A stretch of DNA of 64,000 bases from the NCBI RefSeq assembly GCF_018390555.1, contig NZ_JAHBGB010000037.1, positions 352,855-416,854 on the forward strand, read 5' to 3'. Below are positions 28,797 through 37,312 of this stretch, piece by piece. The stretch is from Ancylobacter oerskovii. GTDB lineage: Bacteria; Pseudomonadota; Alphaproteobacteria; Rhizobiales; Xanthobacteraceae. The position numbers were made by a program, and so were the translations under genes. A model generated the notes under the pieces. That model saw only the letters and a list, made by a program, of their open reading frames with translations, ran no database searches and was not told where the DNA came from. Positions within the stretch are counted from its first letter, which is position 1, and every line of letters starts with the position of its first letter.

Positions 28797-29675
28797 TCAG
28801 GCTGCCGCGGTTTCCTCTACGGCGACCTCAACCAGCGGCGGGGCGACGTAATAGAACACGGTATTGCTGTTGATGTCACGGAACTCGCTCGGCGGGATGC
28901 GCCAGCGATCGAGGTCCGAGTCGGAGAAGCGCGCCGCGAAATTGAAGCGCGGGTTGCTCTGGCGACGCATGGTGGCCAAAGCGCGGGGGAAGTCCGCCGC
29001 TCCGAACAGGCGGTTGCGATCGGCGCGGCCGAAGCGCTTGGAACGCTCGGCCTCGTCGAGCATCAGGCCGCCGCCTTCATCGGTGCGGGGACCGCGCACG
29101 GTCACCGTGAACAGATGAATGCCGTTCGGCTTCAGCAGGCTGTCGAGCTTCGACACCGCGTCCATGGGACGGCCGTTGAGGAGCTCGAGCGCGTTGTTGT
29201 GCAGGATGATGTCGTACTTGTCGTCGGAAGCCTCGATCAGCGCGTCGAGGTCGGGGTAGGATTCGCAATCGACGAAATCCACCGCGGTGCCTTCGATCGT
29301 CTTGGCGCTGTAGCCCTTGCCGTAGGTCTTGCTGAGGAAGCGGGCCGCGGCCCGATCCGGCATAATGTGAAGAACCTTCTTCTTCTTGCTTTCAAAATAA
29401 CCAAGGCACTTCAGGGCAAGGATCTCAGCACGCTCTCTGGCTTTCGACTTGCACTTCTTGCACTCCTCCAGGGTGCGCCCCCGGAAGTCTGCAAATTTAT
29501 CCCCTCCGCAAATCGGACAAGAGAAATCAACCACCTTCTTATCCCCATTATAAAATATAAAACGCCCAAGTGAGCAATCGCAGCATAAAGCTAACCCAGC
29601 TTCGATCCCCTTGGCAAGGCGGAAGAAAATGATTTGCGCCCTCTCTGTCAGGTTGAGCGAGAGTAGTTTCCGCAA
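28797..29675 (-). CDS. SAM-dependent methyltransferase with N-terminal zinc-ribbon
   Basis: 292 residues. An N-terminal CPICGG...CKKCKSKARERAE motif forms a four-Cys zinc ribbon (about residues 53-80), then a Rossmann-like methyltransferase core: KVLHIMPD for motif I, VDFVDCESYPDLDALI, and YDIILHNNALELL in place of the usual acidic motif II. This arrangement resembles sugar methyltransferases of surface-polysaccharide clusters. The first 180 bases are distinctly A/T-richer and Lys-rich (ESKKKKVLH), hinting at transfer. Just upstream of the large glycosyltransferase (25 bp gap). Confidence 0.7.
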   Translation of the reverse strand: MRKLLSLNLTERAQIIFFRLAKGIEAGLALCCDCSLGRFIFYNGDKKVVDFSCPICGGDKFADFRGRTLEECKKCKSKARERAEILALKCLGYFESKKKKVLHIMPDRAAARFLSKTYGKGYSAKTIEGTAVDFVDCESYPDLDALIEASDDKYDIILHNNALELLNGRPMDAVSKLDSLLKPNGIHLFTVTVRGPRTDEGGGLMLDEAERSKRFGRADRNRLFGAADFPRALATMRRQSNPRFNFAARFSDSDLDRWRIPPSEFRDINSNTVFYYVAPPLVEVAVEETAAA

Positions 29676-29920
29676 CGTGCGGCCGAATGCGCGGCGAGGG
29701 GACCCGAATCCGTGTGTGGCAAAACTGTGGCGGAAGGCGTCGGTGGCCGCCGCTTCCTTCCCGGGGAGAGTCTATTGCTCCCGGCGGGGGCGTCCGGTGT
29801 GTCCGGTTTGTTCCCGTCCGGGGGAATGTTGCTGACGTTCCGTCACCCCAAGACCCGGCGCGAGGGGCGGATGACGGGCTTAATCTTGCCGTGTTGCGAC
29901 GGCTCACTGCGGCGCGTGCC

Positions 29921-30427
29921 ATGCTGAGACTGTTGACATCGATCCCCCGCCTGCTTTTCGAGGCCGTCATCGCGCTGATCGTCGTGCTCGACGAACTGGC
30001 GCGCCCGGTCTATCGCCCGCTCATCGCGGCGGTGGCGCGGTGGCGGCTGATGCGGCGCTTCGAGGCCTGGGTGGCCGGGCATGGCCGTCTCGCCATCCTC
30101 ATCCTGCTCGCCGTGCCGCTGGCGATCGTCGAGCCGATGAAGTTCCTGGCGGTGATCTGGGCGGCGCGCGGCCATTACGTCACGGGCACGCTCGCCCTGG
30201 GGCTCGCCTATCTCGCGAGCTTCGTGGTGGTGGAGCGCATCTACAGCGCCGGCAAGCCGAAGCTGATGACCTTTCCCTGGTTCGCCTGGGGCGTGGGGCT
30301 GATGCTGGCGGTGCGTGCCGTGGTGCTGGAAAGATTGCGCGCCAGCCCGCTCTGGCAGGGTGGCGCGCGGCTGGCGGCGCGGTTGCGCGCCGCCTTCGCA
30401 CGTTTCAGGGCCGGCGCGGAGCGCTGA
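29921..30427 (+). CDS. small inner-membrane protein, unknown function
   Basis: 168 residues with three or four hydrophobic helices (LLFEAVIALIVVLDELA; LAILILLAVPLAIVEPM; LALGLAYLASFVVVERIY; WFAWGVGLMLAVRAVVL) and a basic C terminus. I recognise no named family. Start ATG 29921 is the first in frame that gives a sensible protein; the frame is open to 29,687. Confidence 0.7.
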   Translation: MLRLLTSIPRLLFEAVIALIVVLDELARPVYRPLIAAVARWRLMRRFEAWVAGHGRLAILILLAVPLAIVEPMKFLAVIWAARGHYVTGTLALGLAYLASFVVVERIYSAGKPKLMTFPWFAWGVGLMLAVRAVVLERLRASPLWQGGARLAARLRAAFARFRAGAER

Positions 30428-30439
30428 GGCCCGCGCGTC

Positions 30440-30862
30440 TCACCACTTGCCGGTATTGGGCATCGAGGTCCAGGGTTCCTGCGGCTCCTTGGCGCCGCCC
30501 TTCTGCAGGAGCTCGATCGAGATGTTGTCCGGCGAGCGGATGAACGCCATGTAGCCGTCGCGCGGCGGGCGGTTGATGGTGACGCCGGCGTCCATCAGCT
30601 TGCGGCAGGTGGCGTAGATATCGTCCACCTCATAGGCGAGGTGGCCGAAATTGCGGCCTTCGCCATAGGCTTCCGGGTCCCAGTTGTAGGTCAGCTCGAC
30701 CTCGGCGACGCCGGCCTGGCCGGGAGCGGCAAGGAAGATGAGGGTATAGCGACCCTGCGGGACCTCCTTGCGGCGCACCTCCTCGAGGCCGAGCTTGTTG
30801 ACGTAGAAGTCGAGCGAGGCATCGATATCGGTGACGCGCACCATGGTGTGCAGATATTTCAT
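30440..30862 (-). CDS. gloA: lactoylglutathione lyase (glyoxalase I)
   Basis: 140-residue VOC-fold metalloenzyme turning the methylglyoxal-glutathione hemithioacetal into lactoylglutathione. Metal ligands are at the expected positions: His in KYLHTMVRV, Glu in VELTYNW, His in [11 protein letters not shown] and Glu in NISIELLQ. Size is typical. It converges on the membrane-protein gene (12 bp) and is divergent from the sirtuin gene (36 bp). Confidence 0.95.
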   Translation of the reverse strand: MKYLHTMVRVTDIDASLDFYVNKLGLEEVRRKEVPQGRYTLIFLAAPGQAGVAEVELTYNWDPEAYGEGRNFGHLAYEVDDIYATCRKLMDAGVTINRPPRDGYMAFIRSPDNISIELLQKGGAKEPQEPWTSMPNTGKW

Positions 30863-30898
30863 GGCTTCCTCGGCTGGAACGGCGAGTGAACGGGGCAG

Positions 30899-31711
30899 GT
30901 GAAAGACGCGGCCCGCATGGCCGCAGCAGGTGACAGGCGGCAGCAACATATGGTTCTCGACGACGACATCAAGTCCGCGCGGCGGGCGCTTGCCGGCCTG
31001 CTGGGCGACATGCGCGCCGGCGTCGCCTTCACCGGCGCCGGCATTTCCACCGAATGCGGCATCCCGGATTTCCGCTCGCCGGGCGGGCTGTGGACGCGCA
31101 ACCGGCCGATCGACTTCGAGGCCTTCCTCTCCAGCCGGGAGATGCGCGACGAGGCGTGGCGGCGGCGTTTCGCCATGGAGGCGGCGTTCGGCGGCGCGCA
31201 GCCGGGGCGCGGCCACCGGGCGCTCGCCCGCCTCATCGCCGGCGGCCGCCTCGCCGCCGTGGTGACGCAGAACATCGACGGGCTGCACCAGGCCTCCGGC
31301 GTGCCGGAGGAGCAGCTCGTCGAGCTGCACGGCAACTCCACCTATGCCACCTGCCTCGCCTGCGGGCTGCGGCACGAGCTTTCCTGGGTCCGGGCGCGAT
31401 TCGACGCGCTGGGCGGGCGGGCGCCCGATTGCCGCGCCTGCGATGGCCCGGTGAAGACCGCGACGATTTCCTTCGGCCAGGCGATGCCGGTCGAGGCGAT
31501 GACGCGGGCGCGACAGTTTACACATGACTGCGATGTGTTTCTGGCCATCGGTTCGTCGCTGGTCGTGTATCCCGCGGCGGGATTCCCCTTGGAAGCCAAG
31601 AGGAACGGGGCAAGACTGGTGATCATCAATCGGGAGGCGACCGAGTTCGACGCGCTTGCCGACCTGGTGATCCACGCCGACATCGGCGACATATTGGATG
31701 AAGTCCAATAG
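30899..31711 (+). CDS. cobB: Sir2-family NAD-dependent protein deacylase
   Basis: Removes acyl groups from lysines with NAD+. Up to 270 residues: NAD motif [35 protein letters not shown], catalytic His in [12 protein letters not shown], a four-Cys zinc site (CLAC...CRAC) and [14 protein letters not shown]. The start is uncertain: GTG 30899, ATG 30917 and ATG 30950 are in frame; 30950 gives a 253-residue protein, closest to the usual bacterial size. The gene symbol is by family, not proven orthology. Confidence 0.88.
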   Translation: MKDAARMAAAGDRRQQHMVLDDDIKSARRALAGLLGDMRAGVAFTGAGISTECGIPDFRSPGGLWTRNRPIDFEAFLSSREMRDEAWRRRFAMEAAFGGAQPGRGHRALARLIAGGRLAAVVTQNIDGLHQASGVPEEQLVELHGNSTYATCLACGLRHELSWVRARFDALGGRAPDCRACDGPVKTATISFGQAMPVEAMTRARQFTHDCDVFLAIGSSLVVYPAAGFPLEAKRNGARLVIINREATEFDALADLVIHADIGDILDEVQ

Positions 31712-31841
31712 CCACAGTCCGGCATTTTGCATCGATTGGGGTGTTTTCGTGGCGGAATCGGATGCTATGCTCGCCTCTGCTTGAATCGCGGGGCTGGTGT
31801 TGGCTGGGCGGCGGGGGCGCTGCCGCAAGCGGGGTGGGTCG

Positions 31842-32444
31842 ATGGTATCCGACGGATCTTCGCCACGTTATGGTTCGAGCGCGCGTGGCGGGCCGGGCAG
31901 CGAACTCGATGGGGCCACGGAGGCGGATGCCGTCGTCTTCCAGGTCGCCGGCACCATCAAGTGGTTCGACGTTTCCAAGGGATATGGCTTCATCATTCCC
32001 GACCAGGGCGGCGGGGACATCCTGCTGCACGTCACCTGCCTGCGTCGCGGCGGTTTCCAGACCGCGCAGGAAGGCGCCCGGGTGGTCTGCGAGGTGGTGG
32101 CGCGCGAGCGCGGCTTCCAGGCGCTGCGGGTCATCTCCATGGACGAGACCACGGCGCTGCACCATTCCCAGTTGCCACCGGCGCGCACCCATGTGGCGGT
32201 TCAGCCCACCGGCGGCTTCGAGCGGGCGTGGGTGAAGTGGTTCAACCGCCTGCGCGGCTTCGGCTTCCTCACCCGCGGCGAGGGCACCGAGGATATCTTC
32301 GTGCACATGGAGACGCTGCGCCGCCACGGCCTGACCGAGCTGCGCCCGGGGCAGGTGGTGCTGGTGCGCTTCGGGCCGGGGCCGAAGGGGCTGATGGCGG
32401 CCGAGGTCCGTCCCGACGGTTCCTCCATGCCGTCCTCGCACTGA
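31842..32444 (+). CDS. double cold-shock-domain protein
   Basis: 200 residues with two OB-fold cold-shock domains in one chain, a pattern common in alphaproteobacteria. Domain 1 (about 30-95): [18 protein letters not shown] and GGDILLHV. Domain 2 (about 125-195): [18 protein letters not shown] and TEDIFVHM. Both keep the aromatic RNP1/RNP2 residues for single-strand nucleic acid binding. Likely an RNA chaperone. ATG 31842 chosen. Confidence 0.9.
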   Translation: MVSDGSSPRYGSSARGGPGSELDGATEADAVVFQVAGTIKWFDVSKGYGFIIPDQGGGDILLHVTCLRRGGFQTAQEGARVVCEVVARERGFQALRVISMDETTALHHSQLPPARTHVAVQPTGGFERAWVKWFNRLRGFGFLTRGEGTEDIFVHMETLRRHGLTELRPGQVVLVRFGPGPKGLMAAEVRPDGSSMPSSH

Positions 32445-32616
32445 TCGCCGAATCTCCGGGCGGAAGGCGGCCGGTCATACCGCCGCCATGTTGCGCTGGT
32501 GCCTTGCTGCGCTCCCCGCCGACCGGGAGGCGACGCGGCGTCCGCCGCTTCCTCGACGTCTCCCGTCAAGAAATTCGTCCAGTCACGAAACCCGTGCAGC
32601 GCAAGAACCTCGTCCG

Positions 32617-33093
32617 ATGATCGCTCCGTTCCGCCTTTCCCTGCTGCCGGCCGTGCTGCTGGCGCTCGGCGCCGTCTTCCTCGTCCTTGCCCCGAAGGCC
32701 GCCCGGGCGGCCAGCTTCGAGAAGGCGACCATCGAGACCCGTAACGGCCCGGTGGTGTTCGAGGTGGAGATCGCCGTCACCGCCGATGAGCGCGCCAAGG
32801 GGCTGATGTACCGCACCGAGCTGGCGCCCAATTCCGGCATGCTGTTCGATTTCGCGGTGCCGCAGCCGGTCTATATGTGGATGAAGAACACCTATCTCCC
32901 GCTCGACATGCTGTTCATCCGCGCCGATGGGCGGATCGCGCGCATCGCCGCCGACACCACGCCGCTCTCGACCCGGACCATCGAATCCGGCGAGCCGGTG
33001 CGCGGCGTGCTGGAGCTGCCCGCGGGAACGGCCAAGGCCCGGGGCATCGCGGTCGGTGATCGCGTACGGCACCGATTCTTCGAGGCCAATTGA
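32617..33093 (+). CDS. DUF192-family exported protein
   Basis: 158 residues with a signal peptide (MIAPFRLSLLPAVLLALGAV, cleavage near ARA-ASF) and a single DUF192 domain (EIAVTADERAKGLMYR, GMLFDF, YMWMKNTYLPLDMLF, LELPAGTAKARGI). The biochemical function of this family is unknown. The gene is commonly found just before tRNA-Pro in Rhizobiales, as here. Confidence 0.9.
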   Translation: MIAPFRLSLLPAVLLALGAVFLVLAPKAARAASFEKATIETRNGPVVFEVEIAVTADERAKGLMYRTELAPNSGMLFDFAVPQPVYMWMKNTYLPLDMLFIRADGRIARIAADTTPLSTRTIESGEPVRGVLELPAGTAKARGIAVGDRVRHRFFEAN

Positions 33094-33365
33094 GCGGTTC
33101 GGACGGCAATTGAGCTGTGTCGGCGCCGGGCTATCGGTCGGCGCGGGCTGCCGAAGCGACCTGCACCGGCCTTCGCGCCGGCGCCCCCATCCGGGCATTT
33201 CCCCGCCTATCCGGCGCGGGCTTCGGCCGCGCGGGGCGGGCTCGGGCGCATGGCCCGGGGGAGTTTTCGCTCCGTCTCTTGCCATCGGCCCCCTCTCTAT
33301 GCCATTGCATGCGGTGGGCACCGGATCGGTGCTCGAAAACGTTGGAACACAACGGGTTTCGGTCG

Positions 33366-33404
33366 GCGGGGTATAGCGCAGCCCGGTAGCGCGGAAGTTT
33401 TGGG
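33366..33404 (+). tRNA. tRNA-Pro (TGG) 5' half, interrupted: left attachment site of the integrated element
   Basis: The 39 bases fold as acceptor strand CGGGGTA, D-arm GCGC-AGCCCGGTA-GCGC, anticodon 5' strand GAAGT and loop TTTGGGT (anticodon TGG). After the loop the expected ACTTC strand is absent (GGTTC instead), and neither T-arm nor the TACCCCG acceptor strand follows. The integrase gene ends 20 bp further on. So the crossover lies in or next to the anticodon loop. The 3' half must lie at the far end of the element, outside this window, unless the tRNA is permanently broken. Confidence 0.75.
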
Positions 33405-33424
33405 TGGTTCGCGCCGATTATACA

Positions 33425-34558
33425 CTAACCACCTGCAATGTCGTCCTTTTTCACTTCCTCCACGGGCCCCGGTTGGGACTTTTGTTGGGAATAATCGACG
33501 TCTAGCGCGTCACGCAGATCATCGTCGGTTACGTGGGCATAGCGGCCAGTCGTTTCGATCCTCGAATGACCCAACAGGCGCTGCACGAGCTTCAGGTTGC
33601 CGGACGCGCGCAGAAACCGGGTCGCTTTGGTGTGCCGGTGATCGTGCCATCGATAATCCTTGATGCCGGCGGCTGAGAGGGCGCGGCGCCATTCGCTCAT
33701 CAAACCATTCTCGGTGATGGGATGGCGCTCGCCCCGCTTTCGGCCCTCTCTGGTCCGCTGGGCGATATATGTGAAGACCGATTCGGCATGCTTTCCCTGC
33801 AGGGGCCAGAGGATGTCGCGCATTTCCTTCGACAGAGGAATGGAATAGTCGCGCCCACCCTTCCCCTTGATGTTCACGCGCCGGTTGCCCCAATCTATGT
33901 CTGGCCATTGCATCTTCAGGCAGCCGGACAACCGTACGCCGCTCGCCAGTGCGAAAAGGGATATCGGCTGGTAGTCCGGCCTTAGCTGGCGGAACAACTT
34001 CTCCTCCTCTTCGGGCGTCAGCTCTCGGATGCGTTCGTTAGGTTCATCAAGAACATGCGAACTCCACTTAATGTTCGGTATTGGCTCTTCCCAGACATCG
34101 CGAGCCCGATAAAGGACCTTGCGGATGATCTCCGTCACCGAACGATTGACCGTTGCGGGCTTCACCAACGGCGCGTCTTTTTTGGTCTCTACGCGCTCGC
34201 CGCGTCGCCGCGCTACGAGGTCGGCGACAATCGAACCATTGATCGACACAAGCAGGGTGGAGCGCCCAATCCGTTCGCTTACCCAGTCCAGCGCGCGCTT
34301 CGTATGGCGGTCGCCGCCGCCGGCATGGAACTGCCCCACCTCAAGCCAAAAGCGATCCGCTGCGTCGCCCCAGGTCAGCTTCCCGACTGATGGTCGTTGT
34401 CCCTTACCCAATTCCGCTCGGATCTGGGTACGGATGCGGTCTTCGTGCGCTTCGGCTTTCCGCTTCGCGGTCTCGCCGGTGTTGCCCGAATAGCGACGAC
34501 CCTTGAGCTGGAAGTCGTAATAGTAGGTATCGCGACCCTTCTGTTTGTAGACGGACAA
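33425..34558 (-). CDS. int: tyrosine-type phage integrase
   Basis: Site-specific recombinase of the lambda Int family, 377 residues. N-terminal DNA-binding (AP2/SAM-like) part, then the catalytic domain with R in ASGVRLSGCLKMQW, Lys in the beta-hairpin (KGKGGRDYSIPL), HxxR as WHDHRHTKATRF, His in LGHSRIETT and nucleophile Tyr in GRYAHV. I set the start at TTG 34558: GGAGAG lies 6 bp upstream and the protein then begins (M)SVYKQKGRDTYYYDF, as in related integrases. It adjoins the cut tRNA-Pro and overlaps the excisionase-like gene. Confidence 0.9.
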   Translation of the reverse strand: MSVYKQKGRDTYYYDFQLKGRRYSGNTGETAKRKAEAHEDRIRTQIRAELGKGQRPSVGKLTWGDAADRFWLEVGQFHAGGGDRHTKRALDWVSERIGRSTLLVSINGSIVADLVARRRGERVETKKDAPLVKPATVNRSVTEIIRKVLYRARDVWEEPIPNIKWSSHVLDEPNERIRELTPEEEEKLFRQLRPDYQPISLFALASGVRLSGCLKMQWPDIDWGNRRVNIKGKGGRDYSIPLSKEMRDILWPLQGKHAESVFTYIAQRTREGRKRGERHPITENGLMSEWRRALSAAGIKDYRWHDHRHTKATRFLRASGNLKLVQRLLGHSRIETTGRYAHVTDDDLRDALDVDYSQQKSQPGPVEEVKKDDIAGG

Positions 34559-34755
34559 GGCGCGCTCTCCCACCGCTTCCGGCGCTCGATGAAGTCGTCG
34601 AGATCGGCGGGGTCGAACATCCTCCTGACCCGCTTGATGCCTCTCCCGACTGCAACGTATTTGATATCGCCGTTTGTAACATGCTCGCGCAGCGTGCGCT
34701 CGCACACCGCAACGTAGTTGGCGGCTTCAGCGACGGATAGAAGTCTCCCGCTCAT
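34375..34755 (-). CDS. excisionase-like MerR/HTH_17 DNA-binding protein overlapping int
   Basis: 126 residues. Residues 1-62 are a winged helix of the excisionase/AlpA type (LLSVAEAANYVAVCERTLREH, then DPADLDDFIERRKRW). The remaining 60 or so residues are Ser/Arg/Thr-rich and lie fully within the integrase start region in another frame (184-base overlap). Expected role: directionality factor or promoter binding. The start overlaps the stop of the XRE-like gene upstream (ATGA). Confidence 0.75.
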   Translation of the reverse strand: MSGRLLSVAEAANYVAVCERTLREHVTNGDIKYVAVGRGIKRVRRMFDPADLDDFIERRKRWESAPCPSTNRRVAIPTITTSSSRVVAIRATPARPRSGKPKRTKTASVPRSERNWVRDNDHQSGS

Positions 34756-35111
34756 CCCCGCACCTCACCAGCCAGAGCGCGGCAAAGTGCAATGTCATCC
34801 TCGTATTCCAGAGGAAGCTCTGCGCCGACTTCGGCATCGATCCATTCAGTGAGGCGGGCGATGATACGTATCAATTGCTTCGGGTGGGCGACGGTAGGCG
34901 CCTCTCCCTCAAGAAGAGTGACCCAATGCACACCGTACGCTTCGGCATATTTTTTGGCGTCGGCAACGTCCATCCCACGGTCGCCGTTCTCATGCCCGTA
35001 ATAGGTTGAACCGACCCATCCGAAGGCACGGATCGCCTTCGCGGCCGTCCGGTATCCGGCGTTGATGCGTGCGCGTTTGAGCCTACCGGCTGCCGTGAGA
35101 ACCCCGCTCAT
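34752..35111 (-). CDS. XRE-type helix-turn-helix phage protein
   Basis: 119 residues. LKRARINAGYRTAAKAIRAFGWVGSTYYGHENG is a Cro/CI-type helix-turn-helix (about 10-45). The C-terminal part is acidic (EWIDAEVGAELPLEYEDD). It lies in the leftward arm between the excisionase-like gene and a small unknown gene, overlapping both neighbours by four bases. Confidence 0.7.
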   Translation of the reverse strand: MSGVLTAAGRLKRARINAGYRTAAKAIRAFGWVGSTYYGHENGDRGMDVADAKKYAEAYGVHWVTLLEGEAPTVAHPKQLIRIIARLTEWIDAEVGAELPLEYEDDIALCRALAGEVRG

Positions 35112-35326
35112 ACCCCGGCCTCCTTAGCGAGCGCGCGACCATCTCTGACCCCGGCCGCGTATGCGCGTTCAAGTTCGCGGATGATGAAATCCTTGTCGGA
35201 TACGCAATCGCAATATGGGGTTTCGCCTGCCATCCACGCTCTGATCTTGCGTTGGCGGACAAGGTTTGCGAGCAACATCGCTTGCCAATAGCGGCGGCGG
35301 CCTGAAAGCGGCGCCTTAACCTGCAT
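35108..35326 (-). CDS. small phage protein, unknown
   Basis: 72 residues, basic N-terminal half (SGRRRYWQAMLLANLVRQRK) and an EELER...RDGRALAKEAG end that resembles the C terminus of its upstream neighbour, as often in mosaic phage proteins. No domain recognised. ATGA overlap with the downstream gene. Confidence 0.6.
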   Translation of the reverse strand: MQVKAPLSGRRRYWQAMLLANLVRQRKIRAWMAGETPYCDCVSDKDFIIRELERAYAAGVRDGRALAKEAGV

Positions 35327-35609
35327 GGCCGGCCTCCTTAGCGAGCGCGCGGACGCGCCGTCGTGCTGCCCAAGCGATGTCCTTCCACTTCACTGGCTCT
35401 TCGGCCTCTTTGAAGCTCCAACCTTCACCGCTATGAGCGTCGTATGTGAGGGCCGCTTCCACCTCCTCCAACACTCTCGCCCTTATGATCGGCAGGACGG
35501 CGGCGAGGGCGGCTTCCATGGCACCGTCATGGGTTGGGCGGTTCATATAGGCGGATTGCATCATCTCGACCCACTCCGCCTTGCGCTGCTGTTGGGTGAG
35601 CGCTGTCAC
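35316..35609 (-). CDS. small phage protein, unknown
   Basis: 97 residues, mostly helical, with repeated Ala/Glu segments (AALAAVLPIIRARVLEEVEAAL) and a C terminus RRRVRALAKEAGHAG similar to that of the gene at 35108. Overlaps both neighbours. Function unknown. Confidence 0.6.
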   Translation of the reverse strand: MTALTQQQRKAEWVEMMQSAYMNRPTHDGAMEAALAAVLPIIRARVLEEVEAALTYDAHSGEGWSFKEAEEPVKWKDIAWAARRRVRALAKEAGHAG

Positions 35610-35821
35610 GGGCGGTCCTTCTCTGCCAGCTTGTTCATGGCGGCTTGATGCACGTCACGAAACAGATCGTATCGCGCGGACAGAAGCTGCATTGAGCGGT
35701 CGTAAGCGTCCATGACGCGCCGATGGCTTTGGTTGGTCCACCAGCGGCAGGGGATAGAGACCAAAAGCGCCCCGACGATCAGGCCAAACATGAAGGCGGA
35801 GAACAGTGGCTCACTTGGCAT
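35606..35821 (-). CDS. small single-TM phage protein
   Basis: 71 residues from ATG 35821 (GGAGG 5 bp upstream; the frame is open to 35836). An N-terminal TM helix (LFSAFMFGLIVGALLVSIP) followed by a charged cytoplasmic tail. Unknown function. Confidence 0.6.
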   Translation of the reverse strand: MPSEPLFSAFMFGLIVGALLVSIPCRWWTNQSHRRVMDAYDRSMQLLSARYDLFRDVHQAAMNKLAEKDRP

Positions 35822-36089
35822 TCCCGCCTCCCTCAAGCGCGGCGCGGCCGGCTTCGGTCACCGCCCATTCTTTCATGACCGCATAGACGCTCGGCACTTC
35901 GACGACGTGACCGCGCTTCTCCAGCCGCCGGCATGAGCGCAGCACGTCGCTTGTGCGAAGGCCCGGCGTGAAGTTCGGCCTATTCGACCAACTCAGCATG
36001 TTACGGATGACATAGGTCGCATTGCCGCTCTGGTATGGCGCTAGGACGGCCAGCACACGGGCATCAAGTTCGGCCAGCCGCTCACGCAT
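35811..36089 (-). CDS. small winged-helix-like phage protein
   Basis: 92 residues. The arrangement RTSDVLRSCRRLEKRGHVVEVPS...VMKEWAVTEAGRAAL looks like a MarR/PadR-type winged helix (recognition helix plus wing). Possibly a regulator of the leftward arm. Overlaps both neighbours. Confidence 0.55.
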   Translation of the reverse strand: MRERLAELDARVLAVLAPYQSGNATYVIRNMLSWSNRPNFTPGLRTSDVLRSCRRLEKRGHVVEVPSVYAVMKEWAVTEAGRAALEGGGNAK

Positions 36090-36669
36090 CCTCGCCTCCT
36101 GTGGGAGGCTGAGGGCGGAGGAGGGCGCTCCCCTCCTCCTTCTCAGAGATCGCAGCCCAGCGGCAACCCGTGGCCGGCGGCTGGGAGGAGAACGCCATTA
36201 TAGCATCAATCGACATTCGGTGGTGCCGGATGCCGCTTAGGCAAGCCTCGTTGGCTTCCGAGGCAATCGTGTAGTTTCGTCCGATCCTGCGGCGATACTC
36301 GTTGTTCTCTTCGATCTGCCGTTCAAGCCGCGCTATCTCGTCCTTATGCCAAGCGACGACCTCCTCCAGCGCCGCCCGCCGCACCGCCTCTGCGTCGGTG
36401 GGTGGGGGTGAGGCCTTGACCGCCATCGCCCGTTCGAGAACGGCAACCGCGCGATCCACGTGCGGGCGTCCGATGGTGCATTTGCCCGGCCCCATGATGA
36501 CGTAGGTGCCAAGAACCTCGACAATCTCGGACAACAGATCGGGCGGCACCGCCTCGGCATGCGCGGGGGCTGCGGCGAGCGCTGCGTCGTAGCCTGCGCC
36601 CATCATCGGAGCTTGCGAGCCGTCATACGGCTCAGCGACCGGCACCATCTTGAACTCACCGCTTGTCAT
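36082..36669 (-). CDS. phage hypothetical protein with helical C-terminal region
   Basis: 195 residues from ATG 36669, preceded by GGAGG at about 10 bp. Residues about 90-125 (RRAALEEVVAWHKDEIARLERQIEENNEYRRRIG) form a coiled coil. The N-terminal part (PDLLSEIVEVLGTYVIMGPGKCTIGRP) recurs in mosaic accessory proteins of phages. Function unknown. The frame is open further upstream as a shadow of the neighbouring gene. Confidence 0.6.
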   Translation of the reverse strand: MTSGEFKMVPVAEPYDGSQAPMMGAGYDAALAAAPAHAEAVPPDLLSEIVEVLGTYVIMGPGKCTIGRPHVDRAVAVLERAMAVKASPPPTDAEAVRRAALEEVVAWHKDEIARLERQIEENNEYRRRIGRNYTIASEANEACLSGIRHHRMSIDAIMAFSSQPPATGCRWAAISEKEEGSALLRPQPPTGGEDA

Positions 36670-36853
36670 CGGAGACCTCCGAATACGGGTAGACATCGGC
36701 CGGCCCCGCAACAGGCTCGCCAGTCTCCAGATCCACGACCGGAGAGCCCGCGAGACATTCCGCATGGCAGATTCCGAGCTCGATATCCGTCGAGCATTTG
36801 TCGGTGAGGGTGAACGCGCGCTCGCAAATCGGGCAGCGGTGTTCATCGTTCAT
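36656..36853 (-). CDS. small zinc-ribbon-like phage protein
   Basis: 65 residues beginning MNDEHRCPICERAF, with Cys pairs CPIC and a later ...DKC and HAEC, suggesting a treble-clef or zinc-ribbon fold. Rich in Asp/Glu at the C terminus. Overlaps both neighbours in the leftward operon. Confidence 0.55.
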   Translation of the reverse strand: MNDEHRCPICERAFTLTDKCSTDIELGICHAECLAGSPVVDLETGEPVAGPADVYPYSEVSDDKR

Positions 36854-37076
36854 CTGCGCGGTCCTTCTGTGCGAGGGCTTGGCGGTCACGCCTGACGCAC
36901 GTCTCGATGCTGGCGGCGATTTGCTGATTGACCGAATACTCCCCGCCGCCATGGGCGATCAGCGCGGCGAAGCAGATCCTGCTCTTGCTGTCCTCCATGT
37001 CGCGGGAGTTCTTGCAGGGCCATGCGTAATTTTCTCGGCCGCAGAAGCGGCAGGGCTGCTCACCCGCCATGGTCAT
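36843..37076 (-). CDS. small Cys-containing phage protein
   Basis: 77 residues from ATG 37076 (alternative ATG 37070). CRFCGRENYAWPCKNSRDMEDSKSRIC gives four Cys in a possible zinc-binding knuckle. Function unknown. The start shares its A with the upstream stop (TGATG). Confidence 0.55.
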   Translation of the reverse strand: MTMAGEQPCRFCGRENYAWPCKNSRDMEDSKSRICFAALIAHGGGEYSVNQQIAASIETCVRRDRQALAQKDRADER

Positions 37077-37312
37077 CACTCCCCCTCCTTGGCCGGCTGG
37101 GACAGGGCGGCGCGGCAGCCGGGACAGCAGGCATAGCGCCCAAAAACCGCCCACCCGGTGCGTCGCGCTTCCGCCGATGCGCTCCGCAAGTCGATGCCCT
37201 GTGGATTGGCGTTCTCATCAGAGAAGCAGCGCAGTCTCATGTGCTGCGTGCCATCCGGCCACTGCTTCCGCTCGTTGCACATCACCTCGACATAGAAGGC
37301 CATCGCGCTCAT
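37076..37312 (-). CDS. small phage protein, unknown
   Basis: 78 residues with a RYACCPGCRAAL motif near the C terminus (two or three Cys, possible metal site) and an N-terminal FYVEVMCNERKQWPDG segment. Member of the overlapping leftward gene chain; function unknown. Confidence 0.55.
   Translation of the reverse strand: MSAMAFYVEVMCNERKQWPDGTQHMRLRCFSDENANPQGIDLRSASAEARRTGWAVFGRYACCPGCRAALSQPAKEGE

Noticed and set aside
25571..28873. 1,100-codon open frame on the plus strand
   Set aside because: It is the antisense of the glycosyltransferase gene; composition is Arg/His/Ala-rich without any domain, as expected from high GC with third-position bias.
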